Assembly (NCBI GenBank): GCA_009787675.1
Contig: WQSU01000175.1
Span: forward strand, 1-5,516
DNA from: Lentimicrobiaceae bacterium
GTDB lineage: Bacteria > Bacteroidota > Bacteroidia > Bacteroidales > WCHB1-69
Direction: 5' to 3'
Length of the DNA stretch: 5,516 bases
A program made the translations under genes and the position numbers. The notes below the pieces were generated by a model that worked only from the letters and a program-made list of their open reading frames with translations, was not told the DNA's origin and did not search any database. Of the stretch, positions 1 to 5,204 are shown in pieces (position 1 is the first letter of the stretch; each line of letters begins with the position of its first letter).

Positions 1-505
1 CCGTATCTAACCCAACTCCACGCACTTGTGCCACGCTGTACGCATCGCGCATTTGTGCCAATGCGTTGATGGTAGCTTTCACTACACTGTGCGGGTTGGA
101 AGAGCCTTTCGATTTTGCCAACACGTTGTGAATGCCAACGGTTTCAAAAACGGCACGCATGGCGCCACCGGCGATAACTCCGGTACCGGGCGCTGCAGGT
201 TTCATGAATACCAGCGAGCCGCAATATTTTCCTTCGGCTGCATGTGGAATGGTGCCTTTGTAAACCGGCACGCGAATAATGTTTTTCTTGGCGTCGTCAA
301 TTCCTTTAGAAACGGCGGCAGATACTTCCTTCGCTTTTCCTAACCCGAATCCGATGATTCCGTTTCCATTGCCCACTACTACGATGGCAGAGAAACTGAA
401 TGTACGTCCACCTTTGGTAACTTTGGTTACTCTGTTCACTGCAACTAATTGGTCTTTTAATTCAATATCAGTTGCTTTTATTCTTTTAATTTTTAAACTT
501 GACAT
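1..505 (-). CDS. rpsE: 30S ribosomal protein uS5 (S5), 3' end cut by window edge
   Basis: This is the small-subunit protein uS5, which sits near the mRNA entry and decoding region and contributes to translational accuracy. Reading from the ATG at 505 gives 168 residues with no stop before the left edge. Family members are usually about 165-175 residues, so only a few are missing. The N-terminal double-stranded-RNA-binding domain carries the S5 signature at residues 32-61 (GGRTFSFSAIVVVGNGNG, then IGFGLGKAKEV). The C-terminal domain has the conserved GTGVIAGGAMRAVFE at 107-121 and HNVLAKSKGSSNP at 126-138. It follows rplR by 19 bp. The start is preceded by an A-rich stretch (aaagagaaacaatt) with at most a weak Shine-Dalgarno. 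Identification is firm from family motifs and gene order. The next genes would normally be rpmD, rplO and secY, which are outside the window. Confidence 0.97.
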   Translation of the reverse strand, partial: MSSLKIKRIKATDIELKDQLVAVNRVTKVTKGGRTFSFSAIVVVGNGNGIIGFGLGKAKEVSAAVSKGIDDAKKNIIRVPVYKGTIPHAAEGKYCGSLVFMKPAAPGTGVIAGGAMRAVFETVGIHNVLAKSKGSSNPHSVVKATINALAQMRDAYSVAQVRGVGLDT

Positions 506-524
506 AATTGTTTCTCTTTAAATA

Positions 525-884
525 TTAGAAAATTAAACCACCTTCTCTCGCGGCTTCCGCTAAAGATTTTACTCTACCATGATATAAGTAACCGTTTCTG
601 TCGAAAACAACGGTATTGATGCCGGCTTCTTTCGCTTTTTCAGCTACTAATTTGCCTACCATCGCCGATTTTTCGATCTTGGTTGCTTTTTTATCACGAA
701 TATCTGCAACTGCCGATGAGGCTGATACTATGGTAACGCCTGCATTATCGTCGATCAATTGCACATAAATATCGCGGTTGCTTCTATAAACCGACATTCT
801 GGGGCGGTCTGAAGATCCGTGAACCGTTTTACGGATTCTCATTTTTATTCTGTTGCGTCTAAATGTTTTTCTGTTAAATGCCAT
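525..884 (-). CDS. rplR: 50S ribosomal protein uL18 (L18)
   Basis: uL18 binds 5S rRNA together with uL5 and helps dock the 5S particle in the central protuberance of the large subunit. The product is 119 residues, the normal bacterial length. The basic N-terminus (residues 1-28, rich in R and K) is followed by RPRMSVYRSNRDIYVQLIDD at 27-46 and by the hallmark C-terminal block VVFDRNGYLYHGRVKSLAEA at 92-111, ending AAREGGLIF. The start at 884 gives the standard MAFNRKTFRRNRIKMRIRK N-terminus. The gene lies 36 bp after rplF and 19 bp before rpsE. No Shine-Dalgarno is visible (aaagtttggaacatt precedes the ATG), as is usual in Bacteroidota. Confidence 0.98.
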   Translation of the reverse strand: MAFNRKTFRRNRIKMRIRKTVHGSSDRPRMSVYRSNRDIYVQLIDDNAGVTIVSASSAVADIRDKKATKIEKSAMVGKLVAEKAKEAGINTVVFDRNGYLYHGRVKSLAEAAREGGLIF

Positions 885-920
885 AATGTTCCAAACTTTA
901 TGAGGATATTAATAATGATT

Positions 921-1481
921 TTATTTTTCAGCGGATTTACCGGCTTTTTTACGTACAATTTCGCCCACAAAGCGGATACCTTTTCCTTTATAAGGCTCAG
1001 GTTTACGGTAGGAGCGAATTTTATTGGCTACTTGTCCCAGCAATTGTTTGTCAATACCGCGTAAAATGATCAATGGGTTTTTCCCTTTTTCATTCACGGT
1101 TTCAACGGTTACTTCCGGACAAAGTGCGAAGAGCAGATTGTGAGAATATCCTAAGCTCATTTCCAGCATGTTGCCGGGTTTTGCTTCAGCTTTGTATCCC
1201 ACACCCACTAATTCCTGTTTGATTTCGAAGCCTTCCGAAACGCCTTTGATCATGTTGGCGATCAACGCTCTGTAAAGACCGTGCATCGCTTTGTGGCGTT
1301 TTTGTTCGGTGGGGCGATGGAGGGTGAATTTACCATCTTCGATAGTAAACGTGATGTCGCCATCAACAAATTGTTTTAATTCGCCTTTCGGACCTTTTAC
1401 GGTAACGATTTGGCTTTTTTCATCTCTTGTAATTTCTACGCCTTTAGGTAGCGTAATGGGTAATTTTCCTATTCTTGACAT
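921..1481 (-). CDS. rplF: 50S ribosomal protein uL6 (L6)
   Basis: uL6 binds 23S rRNA near the sarcin-ricin loop and the base of the bL12 stalk, close to the elongation-factor site. The product is 186 residues, against about 177 in E. coli. It has the two tandem L6 alpha/beta repeats: the first runs from MSRIGKLPITLPKGVEI to about residue 82, and the second follows from GFEIKQELVGVGYKAEA (84-100). The family signature PEPYKGKGIRFVGE (161-174) is intact, followed by a lysine-rich tail. The start at 1481 gives the standard N-terminus and is supported by a perfect AGGAGG eight bases upstream, which is unusual in this genome. The gene starts 15 bp after the rpsH stop, so translation may be coupled to rpsH. 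Motifs and operon position agree. Confidence 0.98.
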   Translation of the reverse strand: MSRIGKLPITLPKGVEITRDEKSQIVTVKGPKGELKQFVDGDITFTIEDGKFTLHRPTEQKRHKAMHGLYRALIANMIKGVSEGFEIKQELVGVGYKAEAKPGNMLEMSLGYSHNLLFALCPEVTVETVNEKGKNPLIILRGIDKQLLGQVANKIRSYRKPEPYKGKGIRFVGEIVRKKAGKSAEK

Positions 1482-1489
1482 AACACTTT

Positions 1490-1495
1490 CCTCCT
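1490..1495 (-). promoter_or_regulatory. Strong Shine-Dalgarno site of rplF
   Basis: The minus strand reads AGGAGG, then an 8-nt spacer (aaagtgtt), then the rplF ATG at 1481. This is a full match to the canonical anti-Shine-Dalgarno complement at close to optimal distance. It begins 1 nt past the rpsH TAA, and its first bases form a second in-frame stop (TAATAG). Most other starts here show no such site. Confidence 0.85.
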
Positions 1496-1496
1496 A

Positions 1497-1895
1497 TTAA
1501 CTAACATAACAAATTACTTCGCCGCCCACGTTGTTGGCTTTGGCTTCTTTATTGGTCATCATACCATGTGAGGTAGAAACAATGGCGATTCCCAAACCGT
1601 TCAACACGGAGGGCATTTCGTCAACGCCCACATACTTACGGAGTCCGGGGCGGCTCACACGTTTCAAAGTATTTATTGCCGACTGTTTGGTACCGGGGTG
1701 ATATTTCAACGCGATTTTTATAATACCGGGGTGAACGTCATCCTCAAATTTATAATTCAAGATGTACCCTTTGTCGAACAATATTTTGGTAATTTCTCTT
1801 TTCGTTTTCGAGGTAGGTATTTCCACTACCTTATGATTTGCCGCAATTGCGTTACGCACTCGGGTCAAATAATCTGAAATCGGATCTGTATTCAT
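1497..1895 (-). CDS. rpsH: 30S ribosomal protein uS8 (S8)
   Basis: uS8 is a primary 16S rRNA-binding protein of the central domain (helix 21). In E. coli it is also the translational autoregulator of the spc operon. The product is 132 residues, normal for the family. The N-terminal domain starts MNTDPISDYLTRVRNAI and continues ITKILFDKGYILNY (35-48). The C-terminal RNA-binding signature GLGIAIVSTSHGMMTNKEA lies at 100-118, followed by GGEVICYVS at the end. The gene is 38 bp downstream of rpsN, and that spacer is almost entirely an A/T tandem repeat. The ORF ends TAA followed immediately by an in-frame TAG, so termination is doubled just before rplF. Whether this uS8 controls the operon cannot be judged, since no obvious helix-21 mimic was recognised by eye. 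Confidence 0.98.
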   Translation of the reverse strand: MNTDPISDYLTRVRNAIAANHKVVEIPTSKTKREITKILFDKGYILNYKFEDDVHPGIIKIALKYHPGTKQSAINTLKRVSRPGLRKYVGVDEMPSVLNGLGIAIVSTSHGMMTNKEAKANNVGGEVICYVS

Positions 1896-1925
1896 TTTTA
1901 AATTTTTAAATTTTTAAATTTTAAA
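1895..1925. repeat. A/T tandem repeat (TTTTTAAA units) in the rpsN-rpsH spacer
   Basis: On the plus strand TTTTTAAA occurs three times in a row (1895-1902, 1903-1910, 1911-1918), followed by a 7-base variant TTTTAAA (1919-1925). Each unit contains the palindrome TTTAAA. The tract runs straight into the rpsH start codon and forms nearly the whole 38-bp spacer, so it is the rpsH translation-initiation leader. It contains no Shine-Dalgarno. Confidence 0.85.
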
Positions 1926-1933
1926 TTATTTGA

Positions 1934-2233
1934 TTACCAGCTGGCTTTTCTTACTCCCGGAATGAGACCTTGGTTTGCCATTTCTCTAAAATTGATACGG
2001 GAGATTCCGAATTGGCGGATATATCCTTTCGGACGTCCTGTGAGTTTGCAGCGGTTGTGCAAACGGATAGGATTAGAGTTGGGGGGTAATTTTTGCAACG
2101 CGATGATCGCAGCTTCTTTCGCTTCGTAGTCATTGCCGTTGATAACTTTCTTCAACTCTGCACGTTTTGCAGCATATTTGGCAATTAATTTTGCCCTCTT
2201 AACTTCTCTTGCTTTTAGCGATTCTTTTGCCAT
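1934..2233 (-). CDS. rpsN: 30S ribosomal protein uS14 (S14), zinc-independent long form
   Basis: uS14 is a late-assembling protein of the 30S head. The product is 99 residues and belongs to the long, zinc-free (C-minus) class. It has only one cysteine, in NRCKLTGRPKGYIRQFG (60-76), and lacks the CxxC pairs of the short zinc-ribbon form. Other conserved blocks are MAKESLKAREVKRAKLIAKY at the start and SRINFREMANQGLIPGVRKASW at the end. Compared with the roughly 89-residue proteins I recall from many Bacteroidota, it has extra residues in the middle (about 30-46, INGNDYEAKEAAIIALQ), bringing it near the 101-residue E. coli length. The ATG at 2233 lies 3 bp after the rplE TAG stop, with no Shine-Dalgarno, so translational coupling to rplE is likely. 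Confidence 0.97.
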   Translation of the reverse strand: MAKESLKAREVKRAKLIAKYAAKRAELKKVINGNDYEAKEAAIIALQKLPPNSNPIRLHNRCKLTGRPKGYIRQFGISRINFREMANQGLIPGVRKASW

Positions 2234-2236
2234 AAT

Positions 2237-2791
2237 CTATTTTTGATTTTTAAAAGGTAATCCAAACTGTTTTAATAAAGCCAAACACTCTTTGTCGTTG
2301 CGAGCGGTGGTTACAAAAGTGATATCCATCCCGTTGATTTTAGCCACTTTATCAATGTCTATTTCGGGGAAGATGATTTGTTCGGGCACGCCGAGCGTAT
2401 AATTACCTCTGCCGTCGAACCCTTTATCGCTGATGCCTCTAAAGTCGCGAATACGCGGAATAGAAACAGAGATTAAGCGGTCAAGAAATTCATACATTCT
2501 ATCTCCACGAAGCGTAACGCGCACACCGATAGGCATTCCACGACGCAGTTTGAAGTTAGAAACGTCTTTTTTAGATTTGGTAGGCACTGCCTTTTGACCG
2601 GCGATCAACGTCATTTCGTTAATACCCACATCAATCAACTTTTTGTCGGCGATACCGAATTTACCAAGCCCTTGGTTTAAGCAAATCTTTTTTAATTTAG
2701 GCACTCTCATTATGGATTCAAATCCAAACTGTTCCTTGATAGCAGGAACGACCTCGTTGGTGTATTTTTCTTTATATCTTGGCGTGTACAT
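2237..2791 (-). CDS. rplE: 50S ribosomal protein uL5 (L5)
   Basis: uL5 binds 5S rRNA, contacts the P-site tRNA elbow and forms a bridge to the small-subunit head. The product is 184 residues, the usual length. It starts MYTPRYKEKYTNEVVPAIKE, followed by IMRVPKLKKICLNQGLG (27-43). The family signature region LIAGQKAVPTKSKKDVSNF lies at 62-80 and is followed by KLRRGMPIGVRVTLRGDRMYEFLDR. The C-terminal half has IPRIRDFRGIS and FPEIDIDKV. The ATG shares one base with the rplX stop (TAATG), a classic coupling arrangement, and a strong Shine-Dalgarno sits inside the last rplX codons. It ends in TAG. In E. coli the uS8 repressor site lies around the start of this gene. I see no comparable structure here by eye. 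Confidence 0.98.
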   Translation of the reverse strand: MYTPRYKEKYTNEVVPAIKEQFGFESIMRVPKLKKICLNQGLGKFGIADKKLIDVGINEMTLIAGQKAVPTKSKKDVSNFKLRRGMPIGVRVTLRGDRMYEFLDRLISVSIPRIRDFRGISDKGFDGRGNYTLGVPEQIIFPEIDIDKVAKINGMDITFVTTARNDKECLALLKQFGLPFKNQK

Positions 2792-3123
2792 TACTTGATC
2801 TCCTCTCCTGATTTTTTAGAATAACGAACTAATTTTGCTTTTGCGCCCGCTTTTTTGGGTTCGCCTAATCTACGTCCAATTCGCGTAGCATTTCCTTTGT
2901 TATCTACTACCATAAGGTTTGAGATGTGGATGGGAGCTTCTTTTTTTACAATGCCGCCTTTCGCATTTTTGGCATTGGCTTTGGTGTGCTTCGACACCAA
3001 GTTTACGCCTTCGACTAATGCACGGTATTTGTCGGTATTCACTTCGAGCACTTTTCCATTCTGTCCTCTCGAATCGCCGGCAATTACCTTCACATTGTCG
3101 CCTTTTTTAATGTGGATTTTCAT
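2791..3123 (-). CDS. rplX: 50S ribosomal protein uL24 (L24)
   Basis: uL24 is one of the first proteins to bind 23S rRNA and initiates 50S assembly; it also lies near the peptide exit tunnel. The product is 110 residues (104 in E. coli). The KOW motif is at about 8-28 (GDNVKVIAGDSRGQNGKVLEV). The conserved block KGGIVKKEAPIHISNLMVVD spans 56-75, and the tail is lysine-rich. This is the first gene of its cluster here, whereas it normally follows rplN. A 216-bp gap with a terminator and a promoter candidate separates it from tsf. The leader just before the ATG is A-rich (acaaaaaaagaaaa) with no Shine-Dalgarno. The 3' end overlaps rplE by one base. Confidence 0.98.
   Translation of the reverse strand: MKIHIKKGDNVKVIAGDSRGQNGKVLEVNTDKYRALVEGVNLVSKHTKANAKNAKGGIVKKEAPIHISNLMVVDNKGNATRIGRRLGEPKKAGAKAKLVRYSKKSGEEIK
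2800..2809 (-). promoter_or_regulatory. Strong Shine-Dalgarno site of rplE inside the end of rplX
   Basis: The minus strand reads AGGAGAGGAG, then 8 nt (atcaagta), then the rplE ATG. The purine tract is encoded by the final Gly-Glu-Glu codons of rplX, so it serves both genes. Its spacing matches that of the AGGAGG ahead of rplF. Together with the TAATG overlap this points to coupled or independently strong initiation of uL5. Confidence 0.75.
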
Positions 3124-3151
3124 TTTTCTTTTTTTGTTTTTCGTTAATAAT

Positions 3152-3171
3152 CAATTGGTCTTTGTCAATTG
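3152..3171 (-). promoter_or_regulatory. Possible small hairpin or repeated site in the rplX leader
   Basis: TCAATTG occurs twice on the plus strand (3151-3157 and 3165-3171), 14 bp apart. Because CAATTG is self-complementary, the two copies can pair as a 6-bp stem around an 8-nt loop in the rplX leader RNA. They could also be a repeated protein-binding site. The stem is short and A/T-rich, so a role is only a possibility. Confidence 0.25.
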
Positions 3172-3204
3172 TACAATAAAATAATCCCTATTTTTTTGGG
3201 GGTG

Positions 3205-3212
3205 CAAAAATA
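3205..3212 (-). promoter_or_regulatory. Candidate Bacteroidota promoter (-7 box) for the rplX operon
   Basis: The minus strand reads TATTTTTG, a full match to the TAnnTTTG -7 consensus of the Bacteroidota primary sigma factor. It lies about 80 bp upstream of the rplX ATG and downstream of the tsf terminator, which is where a promoter is needed. The upstream element is weak: only a T-rich stretch (3229-3232), not a clean TTTG, and it sits closer to the -7 box than the usual 19-21 nt. Transcription would begin near 3198, giving a leader of about 75 nt that starts close to a run of five C. Confidence 0.5.
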
Positions 3213-3283
3213 TAAAAATTCTAATATGAAAAGATTTGAGATGTTTTTTTTGAATTATTATTACCAATAGCAGAAAAAACTAC

Positions 3284-3313
3284 AAAAAAAAAGCCGAGCA
3301 TTCCTACCCGACT
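3284..3313 (-). terminator. Rho-independent terminator after tsf
   Basis: On the minus strand, AGTCGGG (3313-3307) pairs with CTCGGCT (3298-3292) as a 7-bp stem with two G-U pairs around an 8-nt loop. A run of nine T follows (3292-3284, sharing one base with the stem). It begins 26 bp after the tsf stop. It closes the rpsI-rpsB-tsf unit and separates it from rplX. Confidence 0.85.
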
Positions 3314-3339
3314 TTCCAATGAAAACAACAATCACAAAC

Positions 3340-4170
3340 TTATGCTCCTAATTGCAATCTGTAGAAACAGCAGCAAGTAAGGTCTGCATCTGTTTGTTTG
3401 AGGTATTCGGCAACCGAAATTTTGTTGTCGCGGATAAATTCTTGACTCAATAAAGTGTTTTCTTTAAAGAACTTGTTCAATTTACCTTCGGCGATTTTTT
3501 CAATCATATTTTCAGGTTTTCCTTCTTGGCGTGTCATTTCGCGAGCCAATTCAAGTTCGTGGTCAACAGTAGCTTGCGGAATCTGTTTTGGATCAACGGC
3601 AAGCGGGTTCATAGCCGCAATTTGCATCGCCACATTGTGTGCAGGTTCAAATACTTTTTCTCCACCTACGGTAAATCCGGCAATGGTTGCCAGCAGATTT
3701 CCGTTGTGGTTGTAAGCAGACACGCAAGGTGCTTCAATTACTTCGTAAGCAGGAAGTTCCGTTTTTTCACCGGTTTTTCCCGTCATTTCAATGAGCATGT
3801 CGTCTATTGTAATGCCATTGATTTTTTGTGCTAATAATTCTTCGCGTGTTTTGATTTTGTTTGCCATCGCAAGATCAATAATTGATTCTGTAAAAGCCAC
3901 AAAATCACTATTTTTTGCAACGAAGTCGGTTTCGCAACTTACTACCACGATGGCGGCGAAGTTGTGTTCAGCATTTATTTTAGCTACCACGCGACCTTGG
4001 TTTGAAGTGCGGTCTGCACGTTTAGCAGCTACTTTTTGACCTTTTTTACGGAGGATGTCAATCGCAGCATCAAAGTCGCCATCAGCTTCAACGAGTGCGT
4101 TTTTACAATCCATCATGCCCGAACCGGTCATTTGTCTTAATTTGTTTACATCAGCAGCAGTTATTGCCAT
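3340..4170 (-). CDS. tsf: Elongation factor Ts (EF-Ts)
   Basis: EF-Ts is the nucleotide-exchange factor that releases GDP from EF-Tu in the cytoplasm so it can rebind GTP and aminoacyl-tRNA. The product is 276 residues, typical for Bacteroidota. The N-terminal UBA-like domain carries the first family signature LRQMTGSGMMDCKNAL (11-26). The core has VSCETDFVAKN (77-87), with TDFVAKN being the EF-Tu-contacting motif. The C-terminal part reads ISVAEYLKQTDADL and ends CCCFYRLQLGA. The three consecutive cysteines (266-268) replace what is usually a Val/Thr/Ala-type stretch. The gene follows rpsB by 36 bp, the near-universal rpsB-tsf pairing, and is followed by a terminator. The A/T-rich upstream sequence (attataataat) lacks a Shine-Dalgarno. 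Confidence 0.98.
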   Translation of the reverse strand: MAITAADVNKLRQMTGSGMMDCKNALVEADGDFDAAIDILRKKGQKVAAKRADRTSNQGRVVAKINAEHNFAAIVVVSCETDFVAKNSDFVAFTESIIDLAMANKIKTREELLAQKINGITIDDMLIEMTGKTGEKTELPAYEVIEAPCVSAYNHNGNLLATIAGFTVGGEKVFEPAHNVAMQIAAMNPLAVDPKQIPQATVDHELELAREMTRQEGKPENMIEKIAEGKLNKFFKENTLLSQEFIRDNKISVAEYLKQTDADLTCCCFYRLQLGA

Positions 4171-4206
4171 ATTATTATAATTTTAATTGTTAAGCTATTA
4201 GGTTAA

Positions 4207-5106
4207 TTATTTTTTCGCAGGTGCTTTTTTGGTGGGGAGACGTTTTCTTTTGGCAGCACTTTTGTCATCATCAGTAGCCACATCTTTAATTTTCTTCACG
4301 CCTTTTGCGTCAGTAGCGGTTGCAGCAGGAAGTTGTTCCTGATCTTGTTCATCCTCATCATCAAGCATCATATCCACATCAACATCGTCGCCATCTTCGT
4401 CTAAAGCCTCTCTGTCTAATTTACGTTCTTCTGCACCTTCTGCAATAGCATCGCATATTGCTTTGATAACCACAGCGATAGATTTTGAAGCATCGTCGTT
4501 TGCAGGAACCGGAAAATCAATCAAATTAGGGTTCGAGTTGGTGTCAACAATTGCAAATGTAGTGATATTTAATCTTCTGGCTTCAGCCACAGCGATGTGT
4601 TCTTTCAAAATATCCACAATAAAAACGGCTGCGGGAAGGCGCGACAAATCGGAGATAGAGCCTAAGTTCTTTTCCAATTTAGCGCGTTCGCGTTGAATTT
4701 GTAATTTTTCTCTTTTAGCCAAATTATCAAACTGCCCGCTACCCATCAATTTGTCGATGTCGCTCATTTTCTTCACCGCTTTACGAATGGTGAAGAAGTT
4801 GGTGAGCATACCGCCGGGCCAACGTTCTGTTACATAAGGCATATTCACAGATTTTGCAAATTCCGCAATCGTTTCTTTTGCTTGTTTTTTAGTTGCCACA
4901 AATAAAATTTTGCGACCCGATTTGGAAATTTGTTTGGCTGCGGCGCAAGCCTCGTCCAATTTTACTAATGTTTTGTTGAGGTCAAGAATGTGAATACCAT
5001 TCTTTTCCATGAAAATGTACTGCGCCATGGCAGGATTCCATTTTCTTCTAAGATGTCCGAAATGACATCCGGCATCTAATAATTCTTCAAAGGTTACTTT
5101 TGACAT
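4207..5106 (-). CDS. rpsB: 30S ribosomal protein uS2 (S2) with long charged C-terminal tail
   Basis: uS2 binds late on the back of the 30S subunit, between head and body, and is needed for bS1 association in proteobacteria. The product is 299 residues against 241 in E. coli. The core is canonical: MSKVTFEELLDAGCHFGHLRRKWNP at the start, ILFVATKKQAKE at 67-78, RWPGGMLTNF at 95-104, a charged helical hairpin at about 105-155, and VDTNSNPNLIDFPVPANDDA at 187-206. After about residue 225 comes a low-complexity extension: a very acidic part (about 235-256, D/E-rich) and then a basic end (286-299, KRKRLPTKKAPAKK). The ATG at 5106 gives the standard N-terminus. No Shine-Dalgarno is visible (acaacaaataaaaac precedes it). 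It lies 98 bp after rpsI. Confidence 0.98.
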   Translation of the reverse strand: MSKVTFEELLDAGCHFGHLRRKWNPAMAQYIFMEKNGIHILDLNKTLVKLDEACAAAKQISKSGRKILFVATKKQAKETIAEFAKSVNMPYVTERWPGGMLTNFFTIRKAVKKMSDIDKLMGSGQFDNLAKREKLQIQRERAKLEKNLGSISDLSRLPAAVFIVDILKEHIAVAEARRLNITTFAIVDTNSNPNLIDFPVPANDDASKSIAVVIKAICDAIAEGAEERKLDREALDEDGDDVDVDMMLDDEDEQDQEQLPAATATDAKGVKKIKDVATDDDKSAAKRKRLPTKKAPAKK

Positions 5107-5137
5107 GTTTTTATTTGTTGTTTACGTTCATTAAAGC

Positions 5138-5177
5138 AATTATTAAGTAGCTCTTTTATTTTGAAGTCTTAATAATT
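5138..5177 (-). repeat. Inverted repeat in the rpsI-rpsB spacer
   Basis: AATTATTAAG (5138-5147) and CTTAATAATT (5168-5177) are perfect 10-bp complements separated by 20 nt. A second copy of TTAATAATT at 5194-5202, next to the rpsI stop, could pair with the same left arm instead. The RNA could therefore form one of two exclusive hairpins upstream of rpsB. The arms are nearly all A/T, so stability is low. No T-tract follows, so it is not a terminator. Confidence 0.4.
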
Positions 5178-5204
5178 TCGATACTAAACAGGATTAATAA
5201 TTTT

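Noticed and set aside
26..521. Plus-strand ORFs of 105 and 80 codons opposite rpsE
   Set aside because: They lie entirely or mostly within the antisense of a strongly conserved uS5 gene, resemble no family I recognise and have no initiation signals.
1951..2133. Minus-strand ORF of 60 codons in another frame of rpsN
   Set aside because: It lies wholly inside rpsN in an alternative frame with no family resemblance.
3146..3171. TTGACA with a downstream TATTAA as a sigma-70 type promoter for rplX
   Set aside because: The two elements are only about 13 bp apart, too close for a -35/-10 pair, and this phylum uses a different consensus.
2855..3184. Plus-strand ORF of 109 codons with hydrophobic stretches opposite rplX
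   Set aside because: The hydrophobic residues come from reading the complement of lysine- and alanine-rich rplX codons. It is a shadow, not a membrane protein.
3181..3203. Hairpin between the C5 run and the TAGGG in the rplX leader
   Set aside because: Only about three G-C pairs are possible around a long A-rich loop, which is not convincing as a structure.
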